Part shown: in pieces, positions 46,409 through 56,219 of the stretch
Numbering within the stretch: position 1 is the first letter of the stretch
Layout of the letters: the number at the start of each line of letters is the position of its first letter
Origin: CAWAMR01 sp963783095
GTDB taxonomy: Bacteria; Planctomycetota; Planctomycetia; Gemmatales; Gemmataceae
Assembly (NCBI GenBank): GCA_963783095.1
Contig: CAWAMR010000001.1
Coordinates: forward strand, 1-64,000
Length of the DNA: 64,000 bases
Reading direction: 5' to 3'
Made by a program: the position numbers and the translations under genes
Notes under the pieces: generated by a model
Database searches by the model: none
What the model was told of the DNA's origin: nothing
Seen by the model: the letters and a program-made list of their open reading frames with translations, nothing else

Positions 46409-46612
46409 TCAGTCATCATCAATCGGTCGTTCCCACTCTTTCAAGTCACTTAGAGACAGACGAACTGATCCCACGTAATATCGGCGTTGCCAATATCTGA
46501 CAAACGCTTGAATTTCTATTGCGACGTGATGCACGGCGCGATAAAATTCGATTGTGTTGTCGAAACACGCGACTGGTTGCAGGATCCAATTGACGAGCAG
46601 GAAATTGGACAT
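46409..46612 (-). CDS. 67-residue frame echoing the end of the giant protein
   Basis: MSNFLLVNWILQPVACFDNT, a central EFYRAVHHVAIEIQAFVRYW and the end VRLSLSDLKEWERPIDDD. The last 20 residues resemble the C-terminus of the 1,290-residue protein (VRLTLGELQRQLKDWERSID). It may be a decayed partial duplicate or a small partner carrying the same docking tail. Confidence 0.35.
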   Translation of the reverse strand: MSNFLLVNWILQPVACFDNTIEFYRAVHHVAIEIQAFVRYWQRRYYVGSVRLSLSDLKEWERPIDDD

Positions 46613-46722
46613 CGTCGGCAGTGTGATTTCCGCTGACCATTCTCCTGTCGCGTTTCACATTTTTTCCATCGTTCAAAGAGGTTCGTTCTTTAACGGTGGT
46701 CAGGACCCTTCGAGAGAACAAA

Positions 46723-46929
46723 ATGGACAAGAATCGCGAGCAGCGTGAAGCCGAATTACTAGACCTCGCGCAATCACAAAAGGGAAAGGCAATCATCGTC
46801 GCTGAATACCAAAAAATCCATGGCATGCCACCAGGCAGCAATCCGCCAAGAGGGACGCTTGTGCGGCAAAACATGATAAGGACAATTCTGGACGCGGAAT
46901 TCCCGCCCTCCTCACCAAGAACCGAGTGA
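46723..46929 (+). CDS. 68-residue hypothetical protein, family with 43,216-43,485
   Basis: MDKNREQREAELLDLAQSQK, then GKAIIVAEYQKIHGMPPGSN and VRQNMIRTILDAEFPPSS. ATG 46723 is preceded by GAGAAC. The ending is shared with the small protein at 43,216. Unrecognised; the opposite orientation to its neighbours suggests separate transcription. Confidence 0.5.
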   Translation: MDKNREQREAELLDLAQSQKGKAIIVAEYQKIHGMPPGSNPPRGTLVRQNMIRTILDAEFPPSSPRTE

Positions 46930-46960
46930 TCAGCACAAATGAAACCGCTGATCGTGCTGG

Positions 46961-49900
46961 TCACCCTTCATCGATCGACCGTTCCCAGTCTTTCAATTGT
47001 CGTTGCAATTCGCCCAGCGTGAGCCGAACCGACCCCGGACGCGGTACAGCCTCCTCATCCTCCCGGCTTACTCTTTCCACTTCGGTTTCCAGACGCTTGA
47101 GCCAGGAGGGTGTATCAAGCCCCGCACCCGCCGGATTCGCCGTCAACGGCTGGAGCTGTTCCTCCAACATCTGAAAGGCAGGGCCATTTTCGCCAATTCC
47201 CTGGGTGATTTCTCGCGCAGCAGGTTCGACCAGTGCGCACAGTCGATCCAGCAAGAAAGGCTGCAAGAATCGCTCTTCCAACCGATCGCGGATGGTTTGG
47301 AGCCGAAGTCCGTGCTCGGACTCCAGTTCGTCCAGATCGTGTAAGAGTTGTTCGCAGCGCTGTTTCATGGAATCGGTGATTCCTCCACGCCAGTCTTCCG
47401 CCATCGCGTTTTGACCCTTTCGACAAAGCACTTCGTGAGCCACCATCACGGGCCTCATACGCCAGGCAAAGCGTTGATAATTGACGCGCAGCCGGGCACA
47501 TTCGAGGAATATGTAAAGGTTCTCGCCGTAGTCGGAGAGCGTCGATGTGGCATCGTATTCTCGGTAGGCGTCGTAATTCTCGGCCACCGATTGCAAGGTG
47601 ATTTCCAGGAGCCGGGCCGCCCGTTCCCGTTCGATCGATCCCTTCTCAATGTCGGCCAAAAGTGTGGCACCGATGCCTTCCGATGTCTCCTGTTCGCCAA
47701 GGGCTTGCAGCCAGCCGTCGGTAGTTCGGTTCAGGATGCTGCGAATCGTCTCCAGATGCAGGGTCTCGGTGCTGAACAAGTCGCCGCCGTATTCGCGGAT
47801 AAACGAACACAGTTGCTCCCATTCGCGGGAACTGCTGACCAGTTCCAGCGTCGAAAGGCGAAGCCCCTGGCTATGTTCGATCCAGACATTCAAGAAGGAA
47901 TCGACGATTTTGCGCAATACCGATTGCAGGGCATTACGGTTTGACGTAGTAGTGATTTCCAACACCGTCTCAACGATAGAACGCAACGCCACATGATAGA
48001 GCCGTTCAAAATCCGAGACTTTCCTGCCCTCCGGAGGGTTGTTCTGCTCCATCGACTTGGCCAGCTTGACGAGATGATAGGTTTCGCGAATCAAGCCGAG
48101 ACGGGGCAGCCGATCGAAAAAGCATCTCGAAAAACGAGAGCGTAGAGCGAACCTGCAAAATCTGCCGGGGGTCGCCGCCATCGGACAGTGGAACGAACAA
48201 AAGCGGCGTCTCGGACATCGACCGCATCAACTCCGGCAATGCGTCCCGCACCTCGTCGCGATCGTTGGTCGCCATAGCTGTATGAATGCTGGCCGTGTGA
48301 GATTCCTCACCGATCAGAGCGGCAATGCCGTTGGCGGCCTGGATCACTTCGACACAGGTATCGATGGCGGTATCGGTCAATTGGTCGCGGTACGACTTGC
48401 GCCGTTGAAATTCGATGACCTCATCCAGACCTCCCGGCGACTGCGGGATCTCGACCGCATGAATGCTATCGATAAAGCGCAGCAGATCGCGCTGCCAGAT
48501 CTTCGCCGTCTCCAACCAGGAATTGCCGGCCTCCACACCCGACGCCGCTTCGGCAGAAAGATCGAGAGCCGGCAGAGCCTTGTTCCAGAGTTTCGCCACG
48601 GTTTCGAGAAACTCCAGCCGTTGTTCCACCGGCTTGGATTCCTCTTCCAAACTGTAGCCGTCATCCGGCCCGTCACCGATCACGGAACCTTCCTGGCCGT
48701 CATCGGTGCTGTCCCGATAGCTCATTTCCTCGTACGCCGATTCGTAGCGATCTTCTTTTTCTTCGGGCTCGGCCTTCGCGCCGAAGGGCGGGTCGGGCAC
48801 TTGCCAGAAGGCATCGGCATTGGCTTCCAGAAGCTCGAAAAACCGAATCAATAAATGGCTTCGTTCTTCGCCGCTCTGCGAGGCGATGACGGCATTAAGC
48901 CAGGAATCGACGAGCAGATGAAACGAAACCAAGGCATCTTCGAGGGGGATCGATTCGGCTTCGCTCAGCCAGGTCATCAGCAGCGCCATCGCGGCGTGCC
49001 ATTCCTTTTGTCGAAGCAGGGCTTCGATTACCTGCGCAAGGCCGCCGGCGAGCTGAATCCTTCGCGCCGGGATCGCCAGAATTGCAGCTGCGATTTTGCC
49101 GTTGAGGTAAGGGCGCTGGTTCCTTGACGGGGTTTGCCGAATTCAACGCTCCATTTGGCCAGCGCTTTGGCGACGTGCAGGGCGGCCTCGGCCCGTTCGC
49201 CACCGTTGAGCCGGGGAATGTCGCTGACATCCGAACTGGCGTAGCGATCCCACCAGCCGGCCAGGCGCTTCATGGAACGGACGAGGGTCTCCTGATTGGA
49301 CGAATCGCCGGCCGTGGCGCTGACGGCGAGTAATCGGGCGTAGAGATCGAATTGTCGGGAGACGGCCTCGATCAATTCCTCGATACGCGGGTCGGGAATG
49401 CTGTCTTCGCGAGCCTGAAAGAGAGGATACATGCCCTGGAAGCCCAGGATGTTCCACGGATCGGCCAGCGCGCCGCAATCGATGCCTCGTTCGAGCAGAT
49501 CCTCGATTTCCGGCAAAAGAACGAAAGCAGCGTTTCGATCTCCCCGGCTAATGGCCAGCTTGGCGGTTGTTTGTCGAAGGTGAATTTCACTGAGGAAACG
49601 CGCCGAAGCCGTAGGAATCCGCGCTGCGTGCTCCCGGCTCGCTTCGGCAAAGCCCAACTCCGCGAACAAGAGCGAAAGCTTGCGATCTTGCAACTGAGCA
49701 GCGCGATGTTTGGCCAAAACGTGGTTCAAATGCCGGCGAATGCCCCCGAAAGGCTGCTTCAACTTCGCCGCTTCGTTACGGAGCCGATCGCCTTCCTCCC
49801 CTGGAACGGTTTCCACGAGCCGGGTGTAGAAGGAATCCCGGAGGCGGGCATTCTTGGGCAGAAGGTTGCCGAGCTTCACGGTCGAATCGTGCATTTCCGG

Positions 49901-50825
49901 GCCATCGCCGCTGATTCCCGAAGCCATCAACATGGTGCCGGCAAGGACTGCCGAGGCTTCAAAGAGAACAGCGCGACGACCGCCCGTTGTCGCCGAAGAA
50001 ATTTTCTGGACGTGATCGAGAAGTGCATCCAGAACAACTTGCCGAACCACAAACCGGCGGTAACTGCCGTGGTTGTCGATGCAATGAGGATCCCATTCGC
50101 CGAACATGTAGTTGGCACGGCGATTGGCGGGATGGGCGAAGTCGTAAGCACGCGGATCGAGCGCCAGTTCATCCAGTTGCTGCGGGTCGAACGAGGCATC
50201 CGCCAGAATGTCGCCATCGGTTTTGGAAATGATTGCCACTGCCTGTTCCACGAGTTCCCGATAAGGACCGTAAGCCGGCCCAACGCCGTGAATATAGAGC
50301 GGAATCGGCCGAGCTTTTTCGTGAGGATAGTATTCGGTTTGGGGACGAGTCTCCAATACGGCAATGGGGCGATGACCGGCGAAATCATTCAATTTCTGAA
50401 TGGCACCGGCGATAATTCGGCTTCCCTCATCCCACGGGCCACCCTGGCTCAGCACCGCCTCGGCAAACGCGGGCGAGGAAGAACGAATTAAAGAGCGTCG
50501 CATCCGGCAGATGAGCGAGCAAATCGGCGTGGTGTTCGCGGTAGGCGATGAGAACGCGCTCGAACGCCAGAGGCACGACCGCGCAAACTTGAGTGGCATC
50601 GCGAAATGCGGCATTGCCTGCCTGTTCCAATTCATCGCAACGCTGCATCATCCAGATCCGCAGGGTAGCCCACGGCGCAGGATCGCCCTGCTCGCCCAGA
50701 AACGCGAAGGCGTCATTGAGTGCGCGTTGAAAACGATGATCGGCCCGGCCATCGGAAAAATTGAGGTAGCCGAGCAAACTCGTAGGGGCGACACGTTGAG
50801 CCAAATGTAGCGTCACAGCCTTCAT
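46961..50825 (-). CDS. ~1,290-residue protein of unknown function
   Basis: Starts at ATG 50825 (MKAVTLHLAQRVAPTSLLGY) and, joined across breaks near 50,480, 49,020 and 48,130, ends at 46,961. The first third has IPLYIHGVGPAYGPYRELVE, LDPRAYDFAHPANRRANYMF and GEWDPHCIDNHGSYRRFVVR, a striking motif set with conserved D, H, N and R residues. The rest is long helices (FVVRQVVLDALLDHVQ, LAKHRAAQLQDRKLSLLFAE, YHVALRSIVETVLEITTT) resembling alpha-solenoid. There is an acidic low-complexity patch near 48,700. The tail is LTLGELQRQLKDWERSIDEG. No signal peptide or membrane span. I believe it is planctomycete-specific; no function can be named. Confidence 0.6.
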
Positions 50826-50959
50826 AAGACTTTCGATCCCAAATAGCGCAATCTCCACGAATCAACATACCAGACAGAAGGCGATGGGGGAAGGTTGGCA
50901 TCCCAAGATCGCTGTCAGGATTCGCAAAAGAAGTCGCGGTTACTTCTAATGTGTCCGTA

Positions 50960-51097
50960 AGGCGAGCGTCGCGGCGTAAGCGCGACGTGGCTGTCACCGC
51001 CGGTGCGCTGATCCTCTGTCAACAAGTTCGACTCGTAGAAAAAAGCGAGCGCACCGGCGGTGACAGCCACGTCGCGCTTACGCCGCGACGCTCGCCT
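50960..51097. repeat. 50-bp inverted repeat
   Basis: AGGCGAGCGTCGCGGCGTAA...GGTGCGCT (50,960-51,009) pairs with 51,048-51,097 almost perfectly, 38-base loop. It lies between two divergently transcribed genes and is MITE-like. Confidence 0.88.
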
Positions 51098-51227
51098 GCG
51101 GTATAACCCTACACTAAATAATTGCAAAAAGGACCACTTAGGCGCGCTCTTGGTTCTTTGCTCGCACTTTACTTAGAATGAACCAACGGATTCACAGCCA
51201 TGTAACCGTCGCGGTCCAAGAATCACA

Positions 51228-52909
51228 ATGAGTAGTTCTTTCATGCACAGACCATCAACCCGAGTCGTGCTCCTTTCCTATCTCCTGATGGTCGCCGTTG
51301 CCAGCAAGAGTTGGGCCAGTGCAGGCGGCTCAAACGTCATCCAGGAGGAAAACCTAAAAACGGGATCGACCGACTGGCAGTTGACCCGCGTGCGCGCGGA
51401 CGCCGGCGGCTTCCGCAGCCCATGGATTGAGGGCTATTGCTCCAAGCAAAGCGTACAGGCGGGCGATTCAATCGACATCATGGTTTCCGCCAATCCGCCC
51501 AGAGAGTTTCAAATCGAGATTTTCCGAATGGGTTATTACGGGGGCCGGGGCGCACGCCTCATGACGACGCTCGGGCCTTTCCAGGGCAAGACGCAAACCA
51601 CCCCAAGGCCCGGCGAAAAGAATCTTCACGAATGCCGCTGGGAAGTAACGACAACGCTGAAAATCCCAGATGACTGGGTCAGCGGCGTTTATCTGGGTCG
51701 TATGACCACATTGGTTGAGGCCGGGCGCGAACCTTACTGGCAAAGCTACGTCGTTTTCATCGTTCGCGACCAACGGCCCGCGGAGGTGCTGTTCCAGTGT
51801 TCCGACAACACCTGGCAAGCTTACAACCGCTGGCCGAACAACTTCTCCGTTTACACGCATCCCAAGGGAATTGAGGGGCCTTGGGCCGATGTCAGCTTCG
51901 ACCGACCCTACGGGCGCGAAGCACAATTACGGGAGTTGTGAACGATCCTCTAACCGTGGGTTCGGGCGAATTCCTGCCCCTGGAATTTCCGCTGGCCTAC
52001 TGGCTCGAACAATATGGCTACGACGTTAGTTACTGTGCCAACAGCGACATGATGACTCCGGATCACGGAATTAAATGCAAGTCGTTCATCAGTGTTGGCC
52101 ACGACGAATACTGGGATATTCGGCAATTCCGCAGCGTTGAGAAGTTGCGCGACGAGGGCGTGAACCTGCTGTTTCTGTCGGGCAATACCATGTGCTGGGT
52201 CACGCCTATGCGCCCCGGTTTCAACGGGACGCCAAACCGTATTATGTTTCGCGGCGGCCCGTATGGTGCCGAAAACGATTACGCTCTCAAGCGAATCAAA
52301 CTCAACGGCCCCTTTCCGGAGCATGGACCGGACGAGGGTCTCTTGCTAGGCGCTCGCAACATCGATCCGGTCAACGGCGGCGGCGACTGGATCATTACCA
52401 GGCCGGAACACTGGATGTTCGCCGGCACCGGCGTGAAAAAGGGCGACAGCATTCCGGGCCTGATTGGCTGGGAATATCACGGCCAGCCCGCAGACATTCC
52501 GGGACTGGAAGTAGTGGCCAACGGTACCGCGTGGCAAGGCGGTCAGAACGCCCAGCAGTGGACCGCCACCATTTATCCCGGCCCCAAGGGCAACTTTGTT
52601 TTCAACGCCTCGACGATTTTCTGGGCGCAAGGGCTATCCTCCCCGCCCGGCCATACGCTGCCGTGGTCGCACTGGTCCCGCCCGCACGGGCCGGATGAGC
52701 GCGTGCAAAAGATCACCCACAATTTGCTGGAACATGCCATCGGCAGAAAGGTGAGTGCGGACCAATCCGTTCCCGAAAGATCGAGCGGAATCCAATGGCT
52801 GCCAATGGCGATTGGTTTCGGCATTGCATCTGCTTTCTGGGTCGTACTCTGGGTTGTCCGACGACGGCGTTCGAGTATTGCGAGTTCACAGAGCTTCGCC
52901 CGGGGCTAG
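51228..52909 (+). CDS. secreted N,N-dimethylformamidase-beta-like protein with C-terminal anchor
   Basis: A signal peptide (VVLLSYLLMVAVASKSWAS) leads to a beta-sandwich domain (GFRSPWIEGYCSKQSVQAGD, IEIFRMGYYGGRGARLM, SGVYLGRMTTLVEAGREPYW) and, after a frame change near 51,910, a catalytic-type domain: LAYWLEQYGYDVSYCANSDM, SVGHDEYWDIRQF, LFLSGNTMCWV and NPVNGGGDWIITRPEHWM-like text. This is the N,N-dimethylformamidase large-subunit C-terminal family (DMFA2-like). A single helix (IGFGIASAFWVVLWVV) followed by RRRRS anchors the C-terminus. ~560 residues. The true substrate in planctomycetes is unknown. Confidence 0.78.
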
Positions 52910-52916
52910 ATGGTGT

Positions 52917-55223
52917 TCACGTCTTTTCCAGAGGTACGTTGCCGCCTTGATTCTTCGGTTCTGGATACTTCTGGCGAATCTTTTGGAACGGTTCGGTTCG
53001 CAAAGCCGGTCCCAGATCCGGATCGGTATAAAACCAGAATTGCATGTTGTTCTCCGCTAAACGATCGAGCATGGCTTCCGTTGCCTTGACATCTCCCGAA
53101 GCCGCGGCCACGGCCGCTCGTCGCACCGATGCCTCGGGTTCTTTGGCCTGGTTCAACGCTCGTTCGGCATCGGCGAATCGCTTCAGACGAATCTGGCATC
53201 GGAAGATGCGGTCAACCACCTGCCATTCGTAGCTTTCGGGTTCTTTTCGGCGCTTTTGAAATTGCAGGTACTGGTCCAGTGCCTTGACATAGTCCTTTCG
53301 CAACCAGTGCAGTTCGCCGCGCCAGTGAACCAGCTCGACCGAATCCTTATCGGTCTTCTGATGTGCTTGAACCAGTTCCGCCAGCAATTCAATGTCGTTC
53401 GCAAAAGCAGCGGTCGAGGCAAGTTGATGGAATGTCGCATCTTTCGGCCCCACTTTTTCGTAGGCCGTCATCGGTCGTCCGCCATCGTATAATGAACGGA
53501 CTCTTGCCGATCGGAAGCGCTCGCGAGCATTCGCATCCAATGGCATTTGCATCCCGCGCGCAAATTGCTCCTCGGCCTGGTCGAAACTCTTTTGGATTCG
53601 ATCGACCTCAGCCTGGTAAAAGAAAATCCACGGATCGCCGGGGCGACGTTTGCGGTGGGCATCCAGCAATTTGCCGAACTCTTTCAGATTCTTTTCCTCG
53701 TCCGGAAATTCGTCATCGATGCTCATGTCGGCAAGATGCTGAAACGCGAAATCGGCATCGGTATCCTTCACAGCCCGGTAAGCATCCAGCGTTTTTTTCT
53801 CGTGCATCTCGTCGAGGAATCGCCTGAGATAGTTCTCCCGTTTCGGCTTTTCGGCTTGATCGATCGCCTTGAGAAACAATGAAGTGGCTTCATCCGCTTT
53901 TTGATGCTTCATCAACACTCGGGCGGCCTGGTAGGTTCCTTCGGGATCGTTGGGAAACTTCTTGCGGAAGGCCTGCGTCAGCAGATCTATGGCTTCATGA
54001 TCTCCATCGCCATTCGATTCGTTAATCAGTCGTTGAAACAGTTCCTGGGGTTTTTCCAGGCGCAGCAGCCGTTCGCCCAGTTCCTTTTTCTTGCCCGGCT
54101 CCAGACATTGCCGCAGGCCGCACAGCGCTTCCGGAGAATCCGCGACGTCGTCGAGAGCGGCTCGAAATTCGACAGCAGCTTCTTCATGCCGCTTGAGTTG
54201 CAGCAGCGCAACCCCCAGGTAGGAATTCACGATCGAATCGACGCCGAGAAGTTCGACATACTTTCGACCGGAAGTGATGGCTTGCGGGTATTCTTTGAGT
54301 TGAACGAAGGCAGCGGTGCGCAGATAGTGAATTAAAGGCAAATCCGGAGCAAGACGTTCGGCGTTGTTGATCGCGTCGAGCGCCTTTTGCGGTTCCGTTT
54401 GAATACCGACATATGCCAAGGCCTGCCAAAGGTAGAGGTAGGGTTGAAGCCCCCGCGCGGAATTGCTTGCAATGAGCTGTTTCAAAATCGGCACTGCTTC
54501 ACGGTACTGCCCAGCGATCACGGCGTTCTTTGCTTCGGTAATACCTTGGACAAACTTGGTCAACCGCGCAATATCGGCGAATTTGTTTTCGGCTTGTTGA
54601 GCTAGGATTTCCCCGAGCGAAACTGTAAACCGTCCGCCGAGGCTCAGATCCTCGAAATCATAGAATCGCCAACCCTGTGGCCCTCGGATCAGCCACCAGC
54701 GTATTTTCAGCCCATACTTATTGCCATTGCCACCTTTCAACAAATGCCGGGTAATGACGACCACCTCCCGGTCGGGAACGATCCATTTCATGCCACGAAT
54801 CTCTGTCGACTCAAAAGCCAATCGGTTGGCCCAACTGGACAAGATCTGATCTTTGCTATCTCGCATTCCAGCGGCCACACTGCTCCAGGACCGACGATCG
54901 AGAGAAGCGAGCGATGCCATCTCCTGGATGGTTTGGATCATGGTTTCGATGTCGATAAGGTCGCCGCCGTTGACTCCGTTATTTTTCGCGCAAATCCCAA
55001 GCTTCTCGAAAAAGGCATTCATGTCCTTGGGGGCCAGATTCGCCGGCAGGGGCTTCCCAAAAACCTCGCGGACTTCCCGGCGAACTTCTTCGGGATCCTC
55101 AACGATCACGCGCTTCGGGCGATCTTTCTTGTAGAGCAAATAAATGCCCCCGACAAACGCACCACCCGCGACGACCAGAACGGTCAACGTCCAAAAAGTA
55201 GCTCGGGCTGATGAACTTGCCAC
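52917..55223 (-). CDS. 768-residue TPR membrane protein
   Basis: Intact. A signal-anchor helix (FWTLTVLVVAGGAFVGGIYL) follows a short cytoplasmic start. Residues ~40-220 form a mixed domain (RREVREVFGKPLPANLAPKD, GMKWIVPDREVVVITRHLLK), then at least ten TPR units (YLYLWQALAYVGIQTEPQKA, NSYLGVALLQLKRHEEAAVE, YQAARVLMKHQKADEATSLF). It is exposed in the periplasm or the analogous compartment. A scaffold role is likely. Its stop lies eight bases from the convergent dimethylformamidase-like gene. Confidence 0.82.
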   Translation of the reverse strand: MASSSARATFWTLTVLVVAGGAFVGGIYLLYKKDRPKRVIVEDPEEVRREVREVFGKPLPANLAPKDMNAFFEKLGICAKNNGVNGGDLIDIETMIQTIQEMASLASLDRRSWSSVAAGMRDSKDQILSSWANRLAFESTEIRGMKWIVPDREVVVITRHLLKGGNGNKYGLKIRWWLIRGPQGWRFYDFEDLSLGGRFTVSLGEILAQQAENKFADIARLTKFVQGITEAKNAVIAGQYREAVPILKQLIASNSARGLQPYLYLWQALAYVGIQTEPQKALDAINNAERLAPDLPLIHYLRTAAFVQLKEYPQAITSGRKYVELLGVDSIVNSYLGVALLQLKRHEEAAVEFRAALDDVADSPEALCGLRQCLEPGKKKELGERLLRLEKPQELFQRLINESNGDGDHEAIDLLTQAFRKKFPNDPEGTYQAARVLMKHQKADEATSLFLKAIDQAEKPKRENYLRRFLDEMHEKKTLDAYRAVKDTDADFAFQHLADMSIDDEFPDEEKNLKEFGKLLDAHRKRRPGDPWIFFYQAEVDRIQKSFDQAEEQFARGMQMPLDANARERFRSARVRSLYDGGRPMTAYEKVGPKDATFHQLASTAAFANDIELLAELVQAHQKTDKDSVELVHWRGELHWLRKDYVKALDQYLQFQKRRKEPESYEWQVVDRIFRCQIRLKRFADAERALNQAKEPEASVRRAAVAAASGDVKATEAMLDRLAENNMQFWFYTDPDLGPALRTEPFQKIRQKYPEPKNQGGNVPLEKT

Positions 55224-55433
55224 AGTTGGTATTCCTCTCGTATTTGATCGCGCTCAAATCTGGCGGATTCAGAGAACAAGTCAAATCATGTTACCCGACC
55301 GGAGTGCCAATTCACAAGAATATGCACAAAAAAACGCCGTTGGCTTCTGGGAATGAAGAATGACGTCGCAGATATCGAAGGCAAGGTTAAGGAGGTAGAC
55401 CGACCTGAGTGCGTAGTGCAGATCGCAGGTCGA

Positions 55434-56219
55434 TTAGGTCGGGTGGGATCTTATTGTTCGTACGCTGCCAAAGTCCGATTGCTCTCGCGAAGTCGCTGTC
55501 GTGATTTCCTGTGGCTCCTGGTTGATACACATAATCTCGAAGCGGCGCATGATTTCTTTACCGGAAAAGTCGATCCTCCACTCCCCATTAGCGAGTTTCT
55601 TCTGATAGAGAAGTTCGGCAGCAACAATAGCCGTTGCTACCGATGGAGCCGTTGTCCAGCGCGTTGCTTCGACGACAACTTGCCCATACCAGTGCGAACT
55701 CTGAATATAAGTCTCGGCATCTATTTTGCTTGGTATTTGTCCAACTCCCGGATGCTGTGGGAATGTACTTTGGATATCCCTTCGCATCTCGGTGAGTACC
55801 ATTCGACAAGCCAGCCAAGCAGGTTGTAGTCCTGCGAGTCGATCCAACTCGCCGTCGATGTCACCCTGACTTCGTCGTTGGGTGTTCAGCCCACAATTGA
55901 GAATCGCATCGGCATCCAGAAGGTAGTTTTCTATTTCGTGCCGCGGCAACCGAAATTGTGGCGTGCCGGGAATGGACCACTTTGTTATGTTGGTCGTTCC
56001 AAAATCTCGATCCACAAGCCCAAACACATGCTTGATGCCTTCGCTTCGGGCTGAAGTAACAATCGGCAGGATCGGGTCTTTCCCACCGGCAATCAGGAAA
56101 GCAATTTCGATCGGACTGTCCCAGACTTCTCCGAGGTAATCGCGCGTTATGGTATCCTCAACCCAGAGAATAATGGGTGCCGCTGCGTACAACGAATTGA
56201 GATGGGCAACTGCAGTCAT
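55434..56219 (-). CDS. DUF4435/TOPRIM-like effector of an ATPase pair (AriB-like)
   Basis: 261 residues, intact. A TOPRIM-type metal site can be traced: IILWVEDTITRDYL with Glu21, then VFGLVDRDFG with Asp70 and Asp72 (D-x-D). RLPRHEIENYLLDADAIL (residues ~90-107) is the DUF4435 signature that follows it. The C-terminal half is helical. Its ATG overlaps the ATPase stop by four bases (ATGA). In the PARIS anti-phage system (AriA ATPase plus AriB DUF4435 effector) AriB is a nuclease released on sensing a phage anti-restriction protein. I infer a similar sensor-effector pair; the same domains also occur in other defence modules, so the exact type is open. Confidence 0.72.
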   Translation of the reverse strand: MTAVAHLNSLYAAAPIILWVEDTITRDYLGEVWDSPIEIAFLIAGGKDPILPIVTSARSEGIKHVFGLVDRDFGTTNITKWSIPGTPQFRLPRHEIENYLLDADAILNCGLNTQRRSQGDIDGELDRLAGLQPAWLACRMVLTEMRRDIQSTFPQHPGVGQIPSKIDAETYIQSSHWYGQVVVEATRWTTAPSVATAIVAAELLYQKKLANGEWRIDFSGKEIMRRFEIMCINQEPQEITTATSREQSDFGSVRTIRSHPT

